Below are positions 1 through 6,346 of a stretch of DNA of 9,454 nucleotides, one piece after another. The stretch spans positions 1 to 9,454 of the forward strand of contig CANQMY010000034.1 of NCBI GenBank assembly GCA_947625075.1, read 5' to 3'. The translations under genes were made by a program, and so were the position numbers. This DNA is from an uncultured Clostridia bacterium. GTDB taxonomy: Bacteria > Bacillota > Clostridia > TANB77 > CAG-508. The stretch's first letter is position 1, and each line of letters starts with the position of its first letter. The notes beneath the pieces are model-generated. The model was not told where the DNA came from, did no database searches, and saw only the letters and a list, made by a program, of their open reading frames with translations.

Positions 1-692
1 AAGTTTATTTCTGCTCCTTCGCTTCTTCCTATCCAGTTTTTTTGTTGTGCTTTTATTTTATCTAGAAAATCTACATCATCTAAATCATCTATTAATCTTT
101 GTGCATATTCTGTAATTTTTAGCATCCATTGTGATTTTTCTTTTTGAACAACAGGACTTCCACATCTTTCGCATACTCCATTTACAACTTCTTCGTTTGC
201 TAACCCTACTTTGCATCCTGTGCAAAAATTAATTGGCATTGTTGCTTTATAAGCTAATCCTTTTTTGAATAGTTGTATAAATATCCATTGTGTCCATTTA
301 TAGTAATCTGGATCTGTTGTATTTATTTCTCTAGACCAGTCAAATGAAAAACCAATAGATTTTAATTGTTCTTTAAAATGAGCTATATTTTGCTCTGTTG
401 TTATTTTAGGATGTATATGATTTTTTATTGCATAATTTTCTGCTGGAAGTCCAAAAGCATCAAATCCAATAGGATATAATACATTGTATCCTTGCATTCT
501 TCTTTTTCTTGCAACTATATCTAAAGCAGTATAACTTCTTGGATGACCAACATGAAGTCCCTGTCCTGATGGATATGGAAACTCTATAAGTCCAAACCAT
601 TTTGGCATACTATAATTATCTTTAGCATTAAATGTTCCTTCTTTATCCCATTTTTCTTGCCACTTTTTTTCTACTTCTTTAAAATTATACAT
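1..692 (-). CDS. leuS: Leucyl-tRNA synthetase, N-terminal 230 residues (3' end outside the window)
   Basis: Cytosolic class I aminoacyl-tRNA synthetase that charges tRNA-Leu with leucine. The visible part starts MYNFKEVEKKWQEKW and carries the class I ATP-binding signature as HVGHPRSY (residues 47-54) in the LeuRS context PYPSGQGLHVGH, then the FDAFGLPAENYAI block (78-90). A Cys4 zinc-knuckle candidate follows: CTGC (157-160) and CERC (174-177). The stretch then reads QWMLKITEYA and NWIGRSEGAEI (219-229), which leads into the editing domain. The KMSKS loop and anticodon domain lie beyond base 1. The ATG at 690-692 is supported by the site GAAAGGA (704-710) 11 bases upstream. No in-frame stop interrupts the part seen. 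It is divergent from the metallopeptidase operon. The identification is firm; only the start is visible. Confidence 0.96.
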   Translation of the reverse strand, partial: MYNFKEVEKKWQEKWDKEGTFNAKDNYSMPKWFGLIEFPYPSGQGLHVGHPRSYTALDIVARKRRMQGYNVLYPIGFDAFGLPAENYAIKNHIHPKITTEQNIAHFKEQLKSIGFSFDWSREINTTDPDYYKWTQWIFIQLFKKGLAYKATMPINFCTGCKVGLANEEVVNGVCERCGSPVVQKEKSQWMLKITEYAQRLIDDLDDVDFLDKIKAQQKNWIGRSEGAEIN

Positions 693-780
693 GAATAAAT
701 CATTCCTTTCTTATTTTGCTAAAATCAAATTTATGATAAAAAAATTTTTACCTATTATTTCCGTAGGATTTAATGTATAC

Positions 781-809
781 ATTATACTACATAAATACAT
801 AAAAATCTA
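781..809 (-). promoter_or_regulatory. Probable leuS promoter
   Basis: On the minus strand a perfect TATAAT lies at 781-786. The hexamer 17 bases upstream (804-809) reads TAGATT, only three of six matches to TTGACA, so the -35 is weak. Transcription would begin near 774 and give a leader of about 80 bases. That is too short for a T-box, and no T-box sequence was seen in it. Confidence 0.45.
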
Positions 810-887
810 TATATTTTATTGAAATATTATTACTAAATCGTTACATTTTTTTAATTATATTGTCATACTAATTTTTATTTTATAGTG

Positions 888-893
888 TATAAT
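888..893 (+). promoter_or_regulatory. Probable -10 box for the 921-2589 operon
   Basis: A perfect TATAAT at 888-893 lies 27 bases upstream of the ATG at 921, placing transcription start near 900. A good -35 is lacking at the usual spacing (865-870 reads ATACTA). TTGTCA at 860-865 is 22 bases away, which is too far. The call rests on the -10 and its position. Confidence 0.45.
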
Positions 894-906
894 ATTATTA
901 ATAAAC

Positions 907-913
907 GAAGGAG
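907..913 (+). promoter_or_regulatory. Ribosome binding site that fixes the start at 921
   Basis: GAAGGAG ends seven bases before the ATG at 921. A longer frame could begin at GTG 885, but that start would place both the -10 box (888-893) and this ribosome binding site inside the coding sequence. The ATG at 921 is therefore the start. Confidence 0.85.
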
Positions 914-920
914 AATTTTA

Positions 921-2024
921 ATGATTTCAATTGAACAAGAATTACAAAAGAATGGAATTAAAGCAATATGTCCAATTAATACTATTAATGTAAATGAAAT
1001 TGCAACTTATATATCTCATATACTTTGCTCTAAATTTCCCGACTTTAATTTAAATTATAATAACTTATTTACACGTATCTCAAGAATAAATATGTATATC
1101 GCGGAAATGCCTTCTGGCATGTCAGATGCTTGCTACTTTTATAGAAATGAAACCATATACTTCAGAAAAGGAATTAGTTTTGATGAAATAAAAAAATTAG
1201 CATTCCATGAAATTATACATCATTTTCAAGAAATTAAAGATTCTAATGGAGTTTTACATAGATTAGGATTATGTTCTTACCTAAAATTAAAATCTTACGG
1301 GTTAGCATTAAACGAAGCTTCTGTTCAATTAATGTCATCATTTGCAAATAATGAAAAACGTGATACTGTCACATATTATGGAATAACATTTCCAACAGAT
1401 AGTCCTTCTTATTATCCTTTACTTTGTAATTTAGTAAAACAAATTGGATATTTAACTGGTTTTGCAACTCTTTTTGAAAGTACTTTTTTTGCTGATAATG
1501 CTTTTTTTGATAAATTTAAATTTTTATTTGGAGAAAATAATGCCTTTAAAATTCAGCAAAACTTTGATAAATTACTTTCAATAGAAGAAAGAATTATAAA
1601 ATTAAATAATAAAGTTCAAACTACAGATATGACTTATTATAAATTTAAAAACACAACAGATATGATAACAAAATATAAAAATCAAATTAAGAAAACTTTT
1701 TTTGATACTCAAAACTTAATTTTAACTTCTTATTTTAATGCAAGAGCAAACGAAATTAGAACAACTAACGATATTTATGAATTTAGAAAAAAATTATATA
1801 GTTTTAATAACTTAATTGGTACAGCTGATAACTACTCATTTTTTAATGATTATTATATTTCTAAAATGTTAGAAATCGATAAAAAATATGAAGAAATAAC
1901 TAATAAAGATGATAAAAATTCACTTGCCGTTGTTAAAAAATCTAAGCTATCAATTATTTTAAACAGTTTAAAAAGTATTTTTATTCACGGGAAAACTGAA
2001 TATCAAAATTTAGATAATATGTAA
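921..2024 (+). CDS. Putative HExxH (gluzincin-like) zinc metallopeptidase, 367 aa, function unknown
   Basis: A protein of unknown role with a clear metallopeptidase core. FHEIIHHFQE gives H96-E97-x-x-H100, the HExxH zinc site and general base. GLALNEASVQ supplies E132 as a plausible third zinc ligand, 32 residues downstream, as in gluzincins. The section up to about residue 190 looks like a compact catalytic domain. Residues 215-330 are rich in Lys, Asn and aromatic residues and look helical. There is no signal peptide and no convincing membrane segment, although residues 343-355 are mildly hydrophobic, so the protein is probably cytosolic. It is the first gene of an operon, 22 bases before the Cys-rich gene. 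Substrate and specificity cannot be read from the sequence. It could also be a catalytically inactive metal-binding relative. Confidence 0.75.
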   Translation: MISIEQELQKNGIKAICPINTINVNEIATYISHILCSKFPDFNLNYNNLFTRISRINMYIAEMPSGMSDACYFYRNETIYFRKGISFDEIKKLAFHEIIHHFQEIKDSNGVLHRLGLCSYLKLKSYGLALNEASVQLMSSFANNEKRDTVTYYGITFPTDSPSYYPLLCNLVKQIGYLTGFATLFESTFFADNAFFDKFKFLFGENNAFKIQQNFDKLLSIEERIIKLNNKVQTTDMTYYKFKNTTDMITKYKNQIKKTFFDTQNLILTSYFNARANEIRTTNDIYEFRKKLYSFNNLIGTADNYSFFNDYYISKMLEIDKKYEEITNKDDKNSLAVVKKSKLSIILNSLKSIFIHGKTEYQNLDNM

Positions 2025-2046
2025 TTAAATTAATAAAGGAATAAAT

Positions 2047-2589
2047 ATGGCAAATTTAAAAGAAAAAAATAATATAATAGATTCTTTAGAGATTCCTAAA
2101 GAATCTATTTTTAATAAAAGGGAAAGAATTACATATTTATATGATGATATTTTTTCTTACTTAGACGATATTTGGAAAAAAAATAACCCATGTAAATTTT
2201 GTAATAATAAATGTATTGCATCAGTTAAAGGCAGAACTAGTCATAAAGAAAATGGGTGTTGTTATTCTTTTAATTATTCTAAAAATCCATTAAAATTAAT
2301 TGAAAATGTAAAAGTATGTGAATATTTAGGTGAAAATAAATCTTGTATGACTCAAAATCTTTCTTGTAAATTATTTGTGTGTAGATACTTAAGAAAAAAT
2401 AATTTATTTGATATAAATCTAAATAATATATTTTTAATTCAAGCTTTTTTCAGCAAGCATAAACAACTCGTTTTAAAAGAAAATTATTTTGTAAGTAAAG
2501 AAGAATTAATTAATAAAATCTTAGAAAATGATGATTATATTCCTTATTTTGTTTATTATTTAAATAATTATTATAGAATAAGAAAATAA
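2047..2589 (+). CDS. Cysteine-rich protein, possible metal- or Fe-S-binding (YkgJ-like pattern), 180 aa
   Basis: Unrecognised small protein with nine cysteines confined to residues 49-112: C49-x2-C52-x3-C56, the pair C71-C72, then C91, C100, C107 and C112. A CC pair followed by spaced cysteines resembles the YkgJ family of putative zinc/iron-binding proteins, but the match is only to the pattern and is not certain. The region before residue 45 is charged. The region after 115 is Cys-free, ends in a Tyr/Asn-rich tail and has no signal peptide, so the clustered cysteines are likely in the reducing cytosol and bind metal rather than form disulfides. The ATG is preceded by AAAGGA (2035-2040) at six bases. 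It is cotranscribed with the HExxH gene and ends eleven bases before a strong terminator. Codons 10-21 form a perfect 14-bp inverted repeat. Confidence 0.8.
   Translation: MANLKEKNNIIDSLEIPKESIFNKRERITYLYDDIFSYLDDIWKKNNPCKFCNNKCIASVKGRTSHKENGCCYSFNYSKNPLKLIENVKVCEYLGENKSCMTQNLSCKLFVCRYLRKNNLFDINLNNIFLIQAFFSKHKQLVLKENYFVSKEELINKILENDDYIPYFVYYLNNYYRIRK
2076..2109 (+). repeat. 14-bp perfect inverted repeat in the 5' coding region, followed by T5
   Basis: AATAGATTCTTTAG (2076-2089) pairs exactly with CTAAAGAATCTATT (2096-2109) across a six-base loop. A run of five Ts covers 2108-2112. In RNA this is a hairpin plus U-tract beginning 30 bases after the ATG. The stem has only three G/C pairs, so strength is uncertain. 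It could be an attenuator-like element, a target for RNA processing, or chance. Confidence 0.7.
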
Positions 2590-2599
2590 ATTGTAATAA

Positions 2600-2637
2600 A
2601 AAAAACCTTCTTATGAAAATTCATAAGAAGGTTTTTT
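2600..2637. terminator. Bidirectional Rho-independent terminator
   Basis: A 17-bp perfect stem (2600-2616 with 2621-2637) has a four-base loop. Its central GC-containing part is CCTTCTTATGA/TCATAAGAAGG, and it is flanked by A6 on the left and T6 on the right. It therefore gives a U-tract on both strands. It ends the metallopeptidase/Cys-rich operon from the left and the convergent secreted-protein gene from the right, whose stop lies twelve bases away. Confidence 0.93.
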
Positions 2638-2649
2638 GAGTATTATTTA

Positions 2650-4308
2650 CTATTTAATTTTTCTATATCTTGCTTCAAATCCTTTATCCATGTCTCTCCA
2701 TCCGACTGTTATTGTATCTCCGTTTGCATATGTTCCATTTTCACTCTTGGTTGATTCAACTTTTTTGCCTTTTCCATCAGCTGTTATTTCATACCATCCA
2801 TCAAATACGTATCCATATCTAGCTTCAGGAGCTTGTTTTGTAATAGCTTCAATATCTCCTCTTCTTCCTTCTATCACTGTATCTTTCATACCACTAGATA
2901 AGTGTTCTTCAAATCCAGAGCATTGACTCATATTACAAGTAAATCCTACCCACCATATACATGCACTTCTGTCTTTATATTCATTTTCTTGATTTCCTTT
3001 TGCCCATAAGTCCCACCATAGACCTTTGCAATTTTCATCTCCACATAAGCATCTATTACCTTCTGAATCCCATTGGTGTCCTGTTCCAAATTTAATGTGA
3101 TCTCTATCGCTACAATCAATATGGCATCTTATACATTTTACAGTTTGCTCTGCAGCAGGGTCTTCTGCAACCATAACACTCATTAAAACAAATTCATGTC
3201 CTAAAGCTTCTGTTATTTTTCCTTTTATAACTTCTCCGCAAATAGTACATCTTTGACTTGATTCTCTTCCTGGTGTTTCACATGTTGCATAAACACAATC
3301 ATCTAATAATTCAAAATTATGCTCTTTCTTAGAACCTACATCTTGAACTGTATGAATATCTCCACAAACTGTACATGTAGCTGTTTTTGTACCATCATGT
3401 GTACATGTAGCATTTCCATCACTTACATATTCAGAGTATTTATGTCCTTCTGGCAATGATGTAATTATAGTTTTTCCTTTATAACCACAATCAGTACATA
3501 TTTTAGTTATAGTACCTTTTACTGTACAAGTACCTACTACTTCTACATCAACTAAATTATGTCCTTTTGCTTCAATAACAAGTTTATCTTTTATAGAAGA
3601 ACATCCTTCTCTTGTACAATGATGAGACATAAATCCATCTCTTGTACAAGTAGCTTCTTGATCAACAGTATACTCATCAGACCATATATGTCCTAATGGT
3701 TTAGCATAGCTAAAAAATTCTTGACCACAAATCACACATTTCTGGCAATTTTCTCTTCCAAATTGTTCACATGTAGCTTCTACATCACCAATACTTACTT
3801 TTTTATGTGCATTAAAATCAACGTAATCAACAATTTCTTCTTCACCACATACTGTACATCTTCTTGCCTTTTGTCCTCGAGATATACATGTTGCTTCTAA
3901 TACAACTTTCCAATCATCAAAAGTATGAACATGTACTTCTGGAACTATTGGTAATTCTTCAATATTTGGTTCTTCCATTTCAGGCATTTGAACTTCTGGT
4001 TCTACCTCTACTGGTGGTTCTTCTACCTTTGGTTCTTCCTTTTCAGGAACTTGAACTTCTGGTTCTACCTCTACTGGTGGTTCTTCTGCCATAGGTGGTT
4101 CTGAATTATCACTTTTTAGAGTATGCTCAGTTTCTATAAAATGTTCTCTTGGCATTTCTTTCTGTTCTACATTATTTTCTACCTCATAAGCACAGCTTAT
4201 CTTATAATTAATTGTATCTGTACTAGCATTTACATAAGTCGAAGTAAATATTAATGCAAATAATAATATAGAAACAAAAACTAGAATTCTTTTTGTTGTT
4301 TTAGACAT
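2650..4308 (-). CDS. Secreted Cys-pair repeat protein with Pro/Glu stalk, 552 aa
   Basis: Exported protein of unknown role. Residues 1-28 form a signal peptide: KTTKR, then a hydrophobic core to about 22, then VNA before S29 as a likely cleavage site. Residues 70-124 are a Pro/Glu-rich stalk containing two 21-residue repeats. From about 126 to 358 there are six units of the form H-x(11-14)-C-x(10-11)-CxxC, typically GH...ATCT..G...CTVCG. The ATC cysteines are 141, 180, 221, 261, 302 and 343. The third unit has a wider final pair (CTREGC). Two degenerate units follow (370-399 and 410-427). The C-terminal part has a Trp-rich block (430-465) and YGYVFDGWYE (498-507) near the end, reminiscent of InlB/Flg_new-type repeats. 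No LPxTG, lipobox, SLH or choline-binding motif is visible, so it may be released or held by non-covalent contact. AAAGGAGGG lies seven bases before the ATG. Such repeats occur in surface proteins of gut Bacillota; binding partners are unknown. Confidence 0.88.
   Translation of the reverse strand: MSKTTKRILVFVSILLFALIFTSTYVNASTDTINYKISCAYEVENNVEQKEMPREHFIETEHTLKSDNSEPPMAEEPPVEVEPEVQVPEKEEPKVEEPPVEVEPEVQMPEMEEPNIEELPIVPEVHVHTFDDWKVVLEATCISRGQKARRCTVCGEEEIVDYVDFNAHKKVSIGDVEATCEQFGRENCQKCVICGQEFFSYAKPLGHIWSDEYTVDQEATCTRDGFMSHHCTREGCSSIKDKLVIEAKGHNLVDVEVVGTCTVKGTITKICTDCGYKGKTIITSLPEGHKYSEYVSDGNATCTHDGTKTATCTVCGDIHTVQDVGSKKEHNFELLDDCVYATCETPGRESSQRCTICGEVIKGKITEALGHEFVLMSVMVAEDPAAEQTVKCIRCHIDCSDRDHIKFGTGHQWDSEGNRCLCGDENCKGLWWDLWAKGNQENEYKDRSACIWWVGFTCNMSQCSGFEEHLSSGMKDTVIEGRRGDIEAITKQAPEARYGYVFDGWYEITADGKGKKVESTKSENGTYANGDTITVGWRDMDKGFEARYRKIK
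3961..4086 (-). repeat. Two tandem 63-bp repeats encoding the Pro/Glu stalk
   Basis: Units 4024-4086 and 3961-4023 agree at 57 of 63 bases by direct alignment. They encode residues 75-95 and 96-116, each EEPPVEVEPEVQ followed by a short variable tail. The recent-looking duplication preserves the reading frame, so copy number could vary between strains. Confidence 0.9.
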
Positions 4309-4411
4309 ATTTTTTCCCTCCTTTCTTTATATAATATATGTAACTCTACATGTTACTGATGACTTAAGATAATTTCACACAAAATAAGATATTTTTCTTA
4401 TATGTATAATT

Positions 4412-4440
4412 ATTATAACATTTATCAATCATATAGTCAA
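4412..4440 (-). promoter_or_regulatory. Near-consensus promoter of the secreted-protein gene
   Basis: On the minus strand TTGACT (4435-4440) and a perfect TATAAT (4412-4417) are separated by exactly 17 bases. TG one base before the -10 makes it an extended -10. Transcription should start near 4405 and give a leader of about 97 bases. The leader has a 6-bp stem (ATAAGA/TCTTAT, 4384-4401) almost at its 5' end and a GTAAC/GTTAC hairpin with a seven-base loop (4340-4356). It ends in the strong site AAAGGAGGG (4316-4324). No known riboswitch class was recognised. Confidence 0.85.
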
Positions 4441-4474
4441 TTTTTTTCTTTATTTTTCAGTATTTTTATCGATT

Positions 4475-5731
4475 TTACGTTGCCAAATTATTGCTTAAAA
4501 ATTCTATAATTTTTTCAGCTGCATTTCTCCCAGATCTTGCTGCATAAGCTACAGTTGATTTTTCTCCAACAATATCTCCTCCTGCAAAAACTTTTTGTAG
4601 TGATGTTTTCATATTTTCATCTATGTTAATATAACCCCATTTATTTTTATCAAATTTTTCTATAACTTTTTCTTCTGGTTTTGATCCAGTTGCCATAATC
4701 ACATAATCCATATCAATAAAAAAGTTGCTATTTTCTATATTAACTGGTGAAAGTCTATTTTCTCCATCTTTTTGCACTAATTCTGTTTTTATACATTCAA
4801 TTTTTTCTACTTTATTTTCTTTATTTCCAAGTATTTTTAAAATATTAGTTTGAAATAAGAATTTTATTCCTTCATTTTTAGCTTCTTCTATCTCTTTTTT
4901 TTCAGCTGGCATCTGTTCTTCTGCACGTCGATATATTACATAAACATCTTTAGCTCCAAGTCTTTTTACAGTTCTACAAGCATCCATTGCTACATTTCCA
5001 CCACCAATTATTGCTACTTGTTTTCCTTTATAATTTGGATGCTGATTATTCTCTAATAAAGTATTTCCACCATATACTCCATCTAAATCTTCTCCTTCAA
5101 TATTCATCTTAACTGGAATATTGGCTCCTACTCCAATAAATATAGCATCATACTTTTTTATTAAATCCTCAATTTCAAAATCTTTTCCCATAGATTGATT
5201 TAATTTAACTTCTATACCCAAATCAATAATTTTTTGTATGGTATCATTTACTATTTTTTTATCTAATCTAAAATCAGGTATTCCATGAGTTAATATTCCA
5301 CCTAATCTATCAAATCTCTCATATATTGTAACTTTAACTCCTTTTTTTGCCAAAAAAGCACCACATGTAAGACCAGCTGGTCCTCCACCAATAACCGCTG
5401 CTTTTTTCAAGGATAATTTTTTAATAATATCTTTAGGAATTTTAAAGTTATTTTTTATAGATTCATCTCCTATATATTTTTCCATTTCTCCTATTGTAAC
5501 GCTTTTTCCTTTTAATCCCCTTATGCAACTACCTTGACATTGCTTTAAATGAGGGCAAATCCTTCCACAAATTGCAGGAAGAACCGTTGTTTCGCAAAGT
5601 ATATAATATGCTTTTTTTATGTCTTTTTCATGTATAAAAGCAGGAATATCGTTATTTAATGGACACCCATTATTACTACAAGGTTTATTTTTGCAATTTA
5701 AACAATAATTTCTTATTTCATCTTCATTCAT
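4475..5731 (-). CDS. GltD/NfnB-like FAD and NAD(P)H-dependent oxidoreductase, 418 aa
   Basis: Cytosolic iron-sulfur flavoprotein of the glutamate synthase small-subunit/NfnB family, which moves electrons between NAD(P)H and an Fe-S-linked partner. The N-terminal Fer4_20-type domain has C10-x2-C13-x4-C18-x4-C23 and then C55, C59, C65 and C69 in CGRICPHLKQCQGSC, two sets able to hold [4Fe-4S] clusters. VIGGGPAG (113-120) is the FAD-binding Rossmann motif and IIGGGNVAMD (241-250) the NAD(P)H one. AGGDIVG (383-389) closes the FAD site. At 418 residues it is a little shorter than the homotetrameric glutamate synthase-type proteins it resembles. No large gltB subunit or NfnA partner lies in the window, so the acceptor is unknown. 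It is the last gene of the 8903-4475 run, 24 bases after the uracil-DNA glycosylase gene. AAAGGA (5742-5747) lies ten bases before the ATG. No terminator is visible after its stop. Confidence 0.88.
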   Translation of the reverse strand: MNEDEIRNYCLNCKNKPCSNNGCPLNNDIPAFIHEKDIKKAYYILCETTVLPAICGRICPHLKQCQGSCIRGLKGKSVTIGEMEKYIGDESIKNNFKIPKDIIKKLSLKKAAVIGGGPAGLTCGAFLAKKGVKVTIYERFDRLGGILTHGIPDFRLDKKIVNDTIQKIIDLGIEVKLNQSMGKDFEIEDLIKKYDAIFIGVGANIPVKMNIEGEDLDGVYGGNTLLENNQHPNYKGKQVAIIGGGNVAMDACRTVKRLGAKDVYVIYRRAEEQMPAEKKEIEEAKNEGIKFLFQTNILKILGNKENKVEKIECIKTELVQKDGENRLSPVNIENSNFFIDMDYVIMATGSKPEEKVIEKFDKNKWGYINIDENMKTSLQKVFAGGDIVGEKSTVAYAARSGRNAAEKIIEFLSNNLAT

Positions 5732-5755
5732 TTAACTTTTTTCCTTTATTATAAA

Positions 5756-6322
5756 CTATATGCTTAATTTTAAATCTTCTGCTACTCTTTTTAACTCTTT
5801 TAAATCTCTCCAAAATTCAATTTTTTTATTTTCATCTCTTAAAAGTGCTGCTGGATGCCATGTTGGTAAGTATATTATACCTTTTTTATTTATAATAATT
5901 CCTCTTTCCTTTGTTATAGAATGTTCTTCTCCTAAAATATTTTTTAATGCTGTACTTCCTAAAAGAACAATAACTTTAGGATTTACAAGAAGTACTTGAT
6001 TTCTGAGATAATCTAAGCAAGCTAATGCCTCATCTTTTTCTGGTACTCTATTTTGTGGTGGTCTGCACTTCACAATATTGGCAATATAAACATTTTGTCT
6101 ATTTATTTTAAGACCTATAAATGCTTTATCCATAAGCTGACCTGCCTTTCCAACAAAAGGAATTCCCTCTTTGTCTTCATCTGCTCCTGGTCCCTCTCCT
6201 ATAAACATAACATCTGCATTTTTATTGCCTACTCCAAAAACAATATTAGTTCTGCCACTATTTAATTTACATTTACTACAATTTTTTATACTTTCTTCAA
6301 GTTCTTCCCAATTATTAAACAT
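5756..6322 (-). CDS. Family 4 (Fe-S) uracil-DNA glycosylase, 188 aa
   Basis: Removes uracil arising from cytosine deamination or misincorporation in DNA, the first step of base-excision repair. GEGPGADEDKEGIPFVGKAG (42-61) contains the family 4 active-site motif with GEGPG and the ED pair, and HPAALLR (156-162) is the second motif. The four cysteines C15, C18, C86 and C102 match the spacing of the family's [4Fe-4S] ligands. Length is normal for the family. GEGPG, rather than the GPAPA-like motif of family 5, supports family 4. The ATG is preceded by AAAAGGA (6331-6337) at eight bases. It starts 24 bases after pgeF ends, so the two are probably cotranscribed. Confidence in the family is high; the substrate range is not tested. 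Confidence 0.93.
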   Translation of the reverse strand: MFNNWEELEESIKNCSKCKLNSGRTNIVFGVGNKNADVMFIGEGPGADEDKEGIPFVGKAGQLMDKAFIGLKINRQNVYIANIVKCRPPQNRVPEKDEALACLDYLRNQVLLVNPKVIVLLGSTALKNILGEEHSITKERGIIINKKGIIYLPTWHPAALLRDENKKIEFWRDLKELKRVAEDLKLSI

Positions 6323-6346
6323 AAATAAAATCCTTTTTTCAAATCT

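Noticed and set aside
693..780. T-box leader for leuS
   Set aside because: The leader from the TATAAT at 781-786 is only about 80 bases and lacks a T-box sequence or terminator/antiterminator pair.
860..893. TTGTCA as the -35 for the metallopeptidase operon
   Set aside because: The spacing to TATAAT is 22 bases, too long for a normal promoter.
885..920. GTG start that would lengthen the metallopeptidase by 12 residues
   Set aside because: It would place the -10 box and the GAAGGAG ribosome binding site within the gene. ATG 921 is well spaced from that site.
2047..2589. Cys-rich protein as a peptide precursor or secreted toxin
   Set aside because: It is 180 residues long, lacks a leader or signal peptide, and its cysteines form a metal-site-like pattern. 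No modifying enzyme other than a possible peptidase is nearby.
2636..2926. Open frame on the + strand opposite the secreted-protein gene
   Set aside because: It lies fully antisense to a well-supported gene, starts within the terminator region and has no recognisable domain or ribosome binding site.
3864..4094. Leu/Val/Pro-rich repeat frame on the + strand
   Set aside because: The repeats are the antisense reading of the Pro/Glu stalk duplication.
2650..4308. Sortase (LPxTG) anchoring of the secreted protein
   Set aside because: No LPxTG-like motif or C-terminal hydrophobic/charged tail is present.
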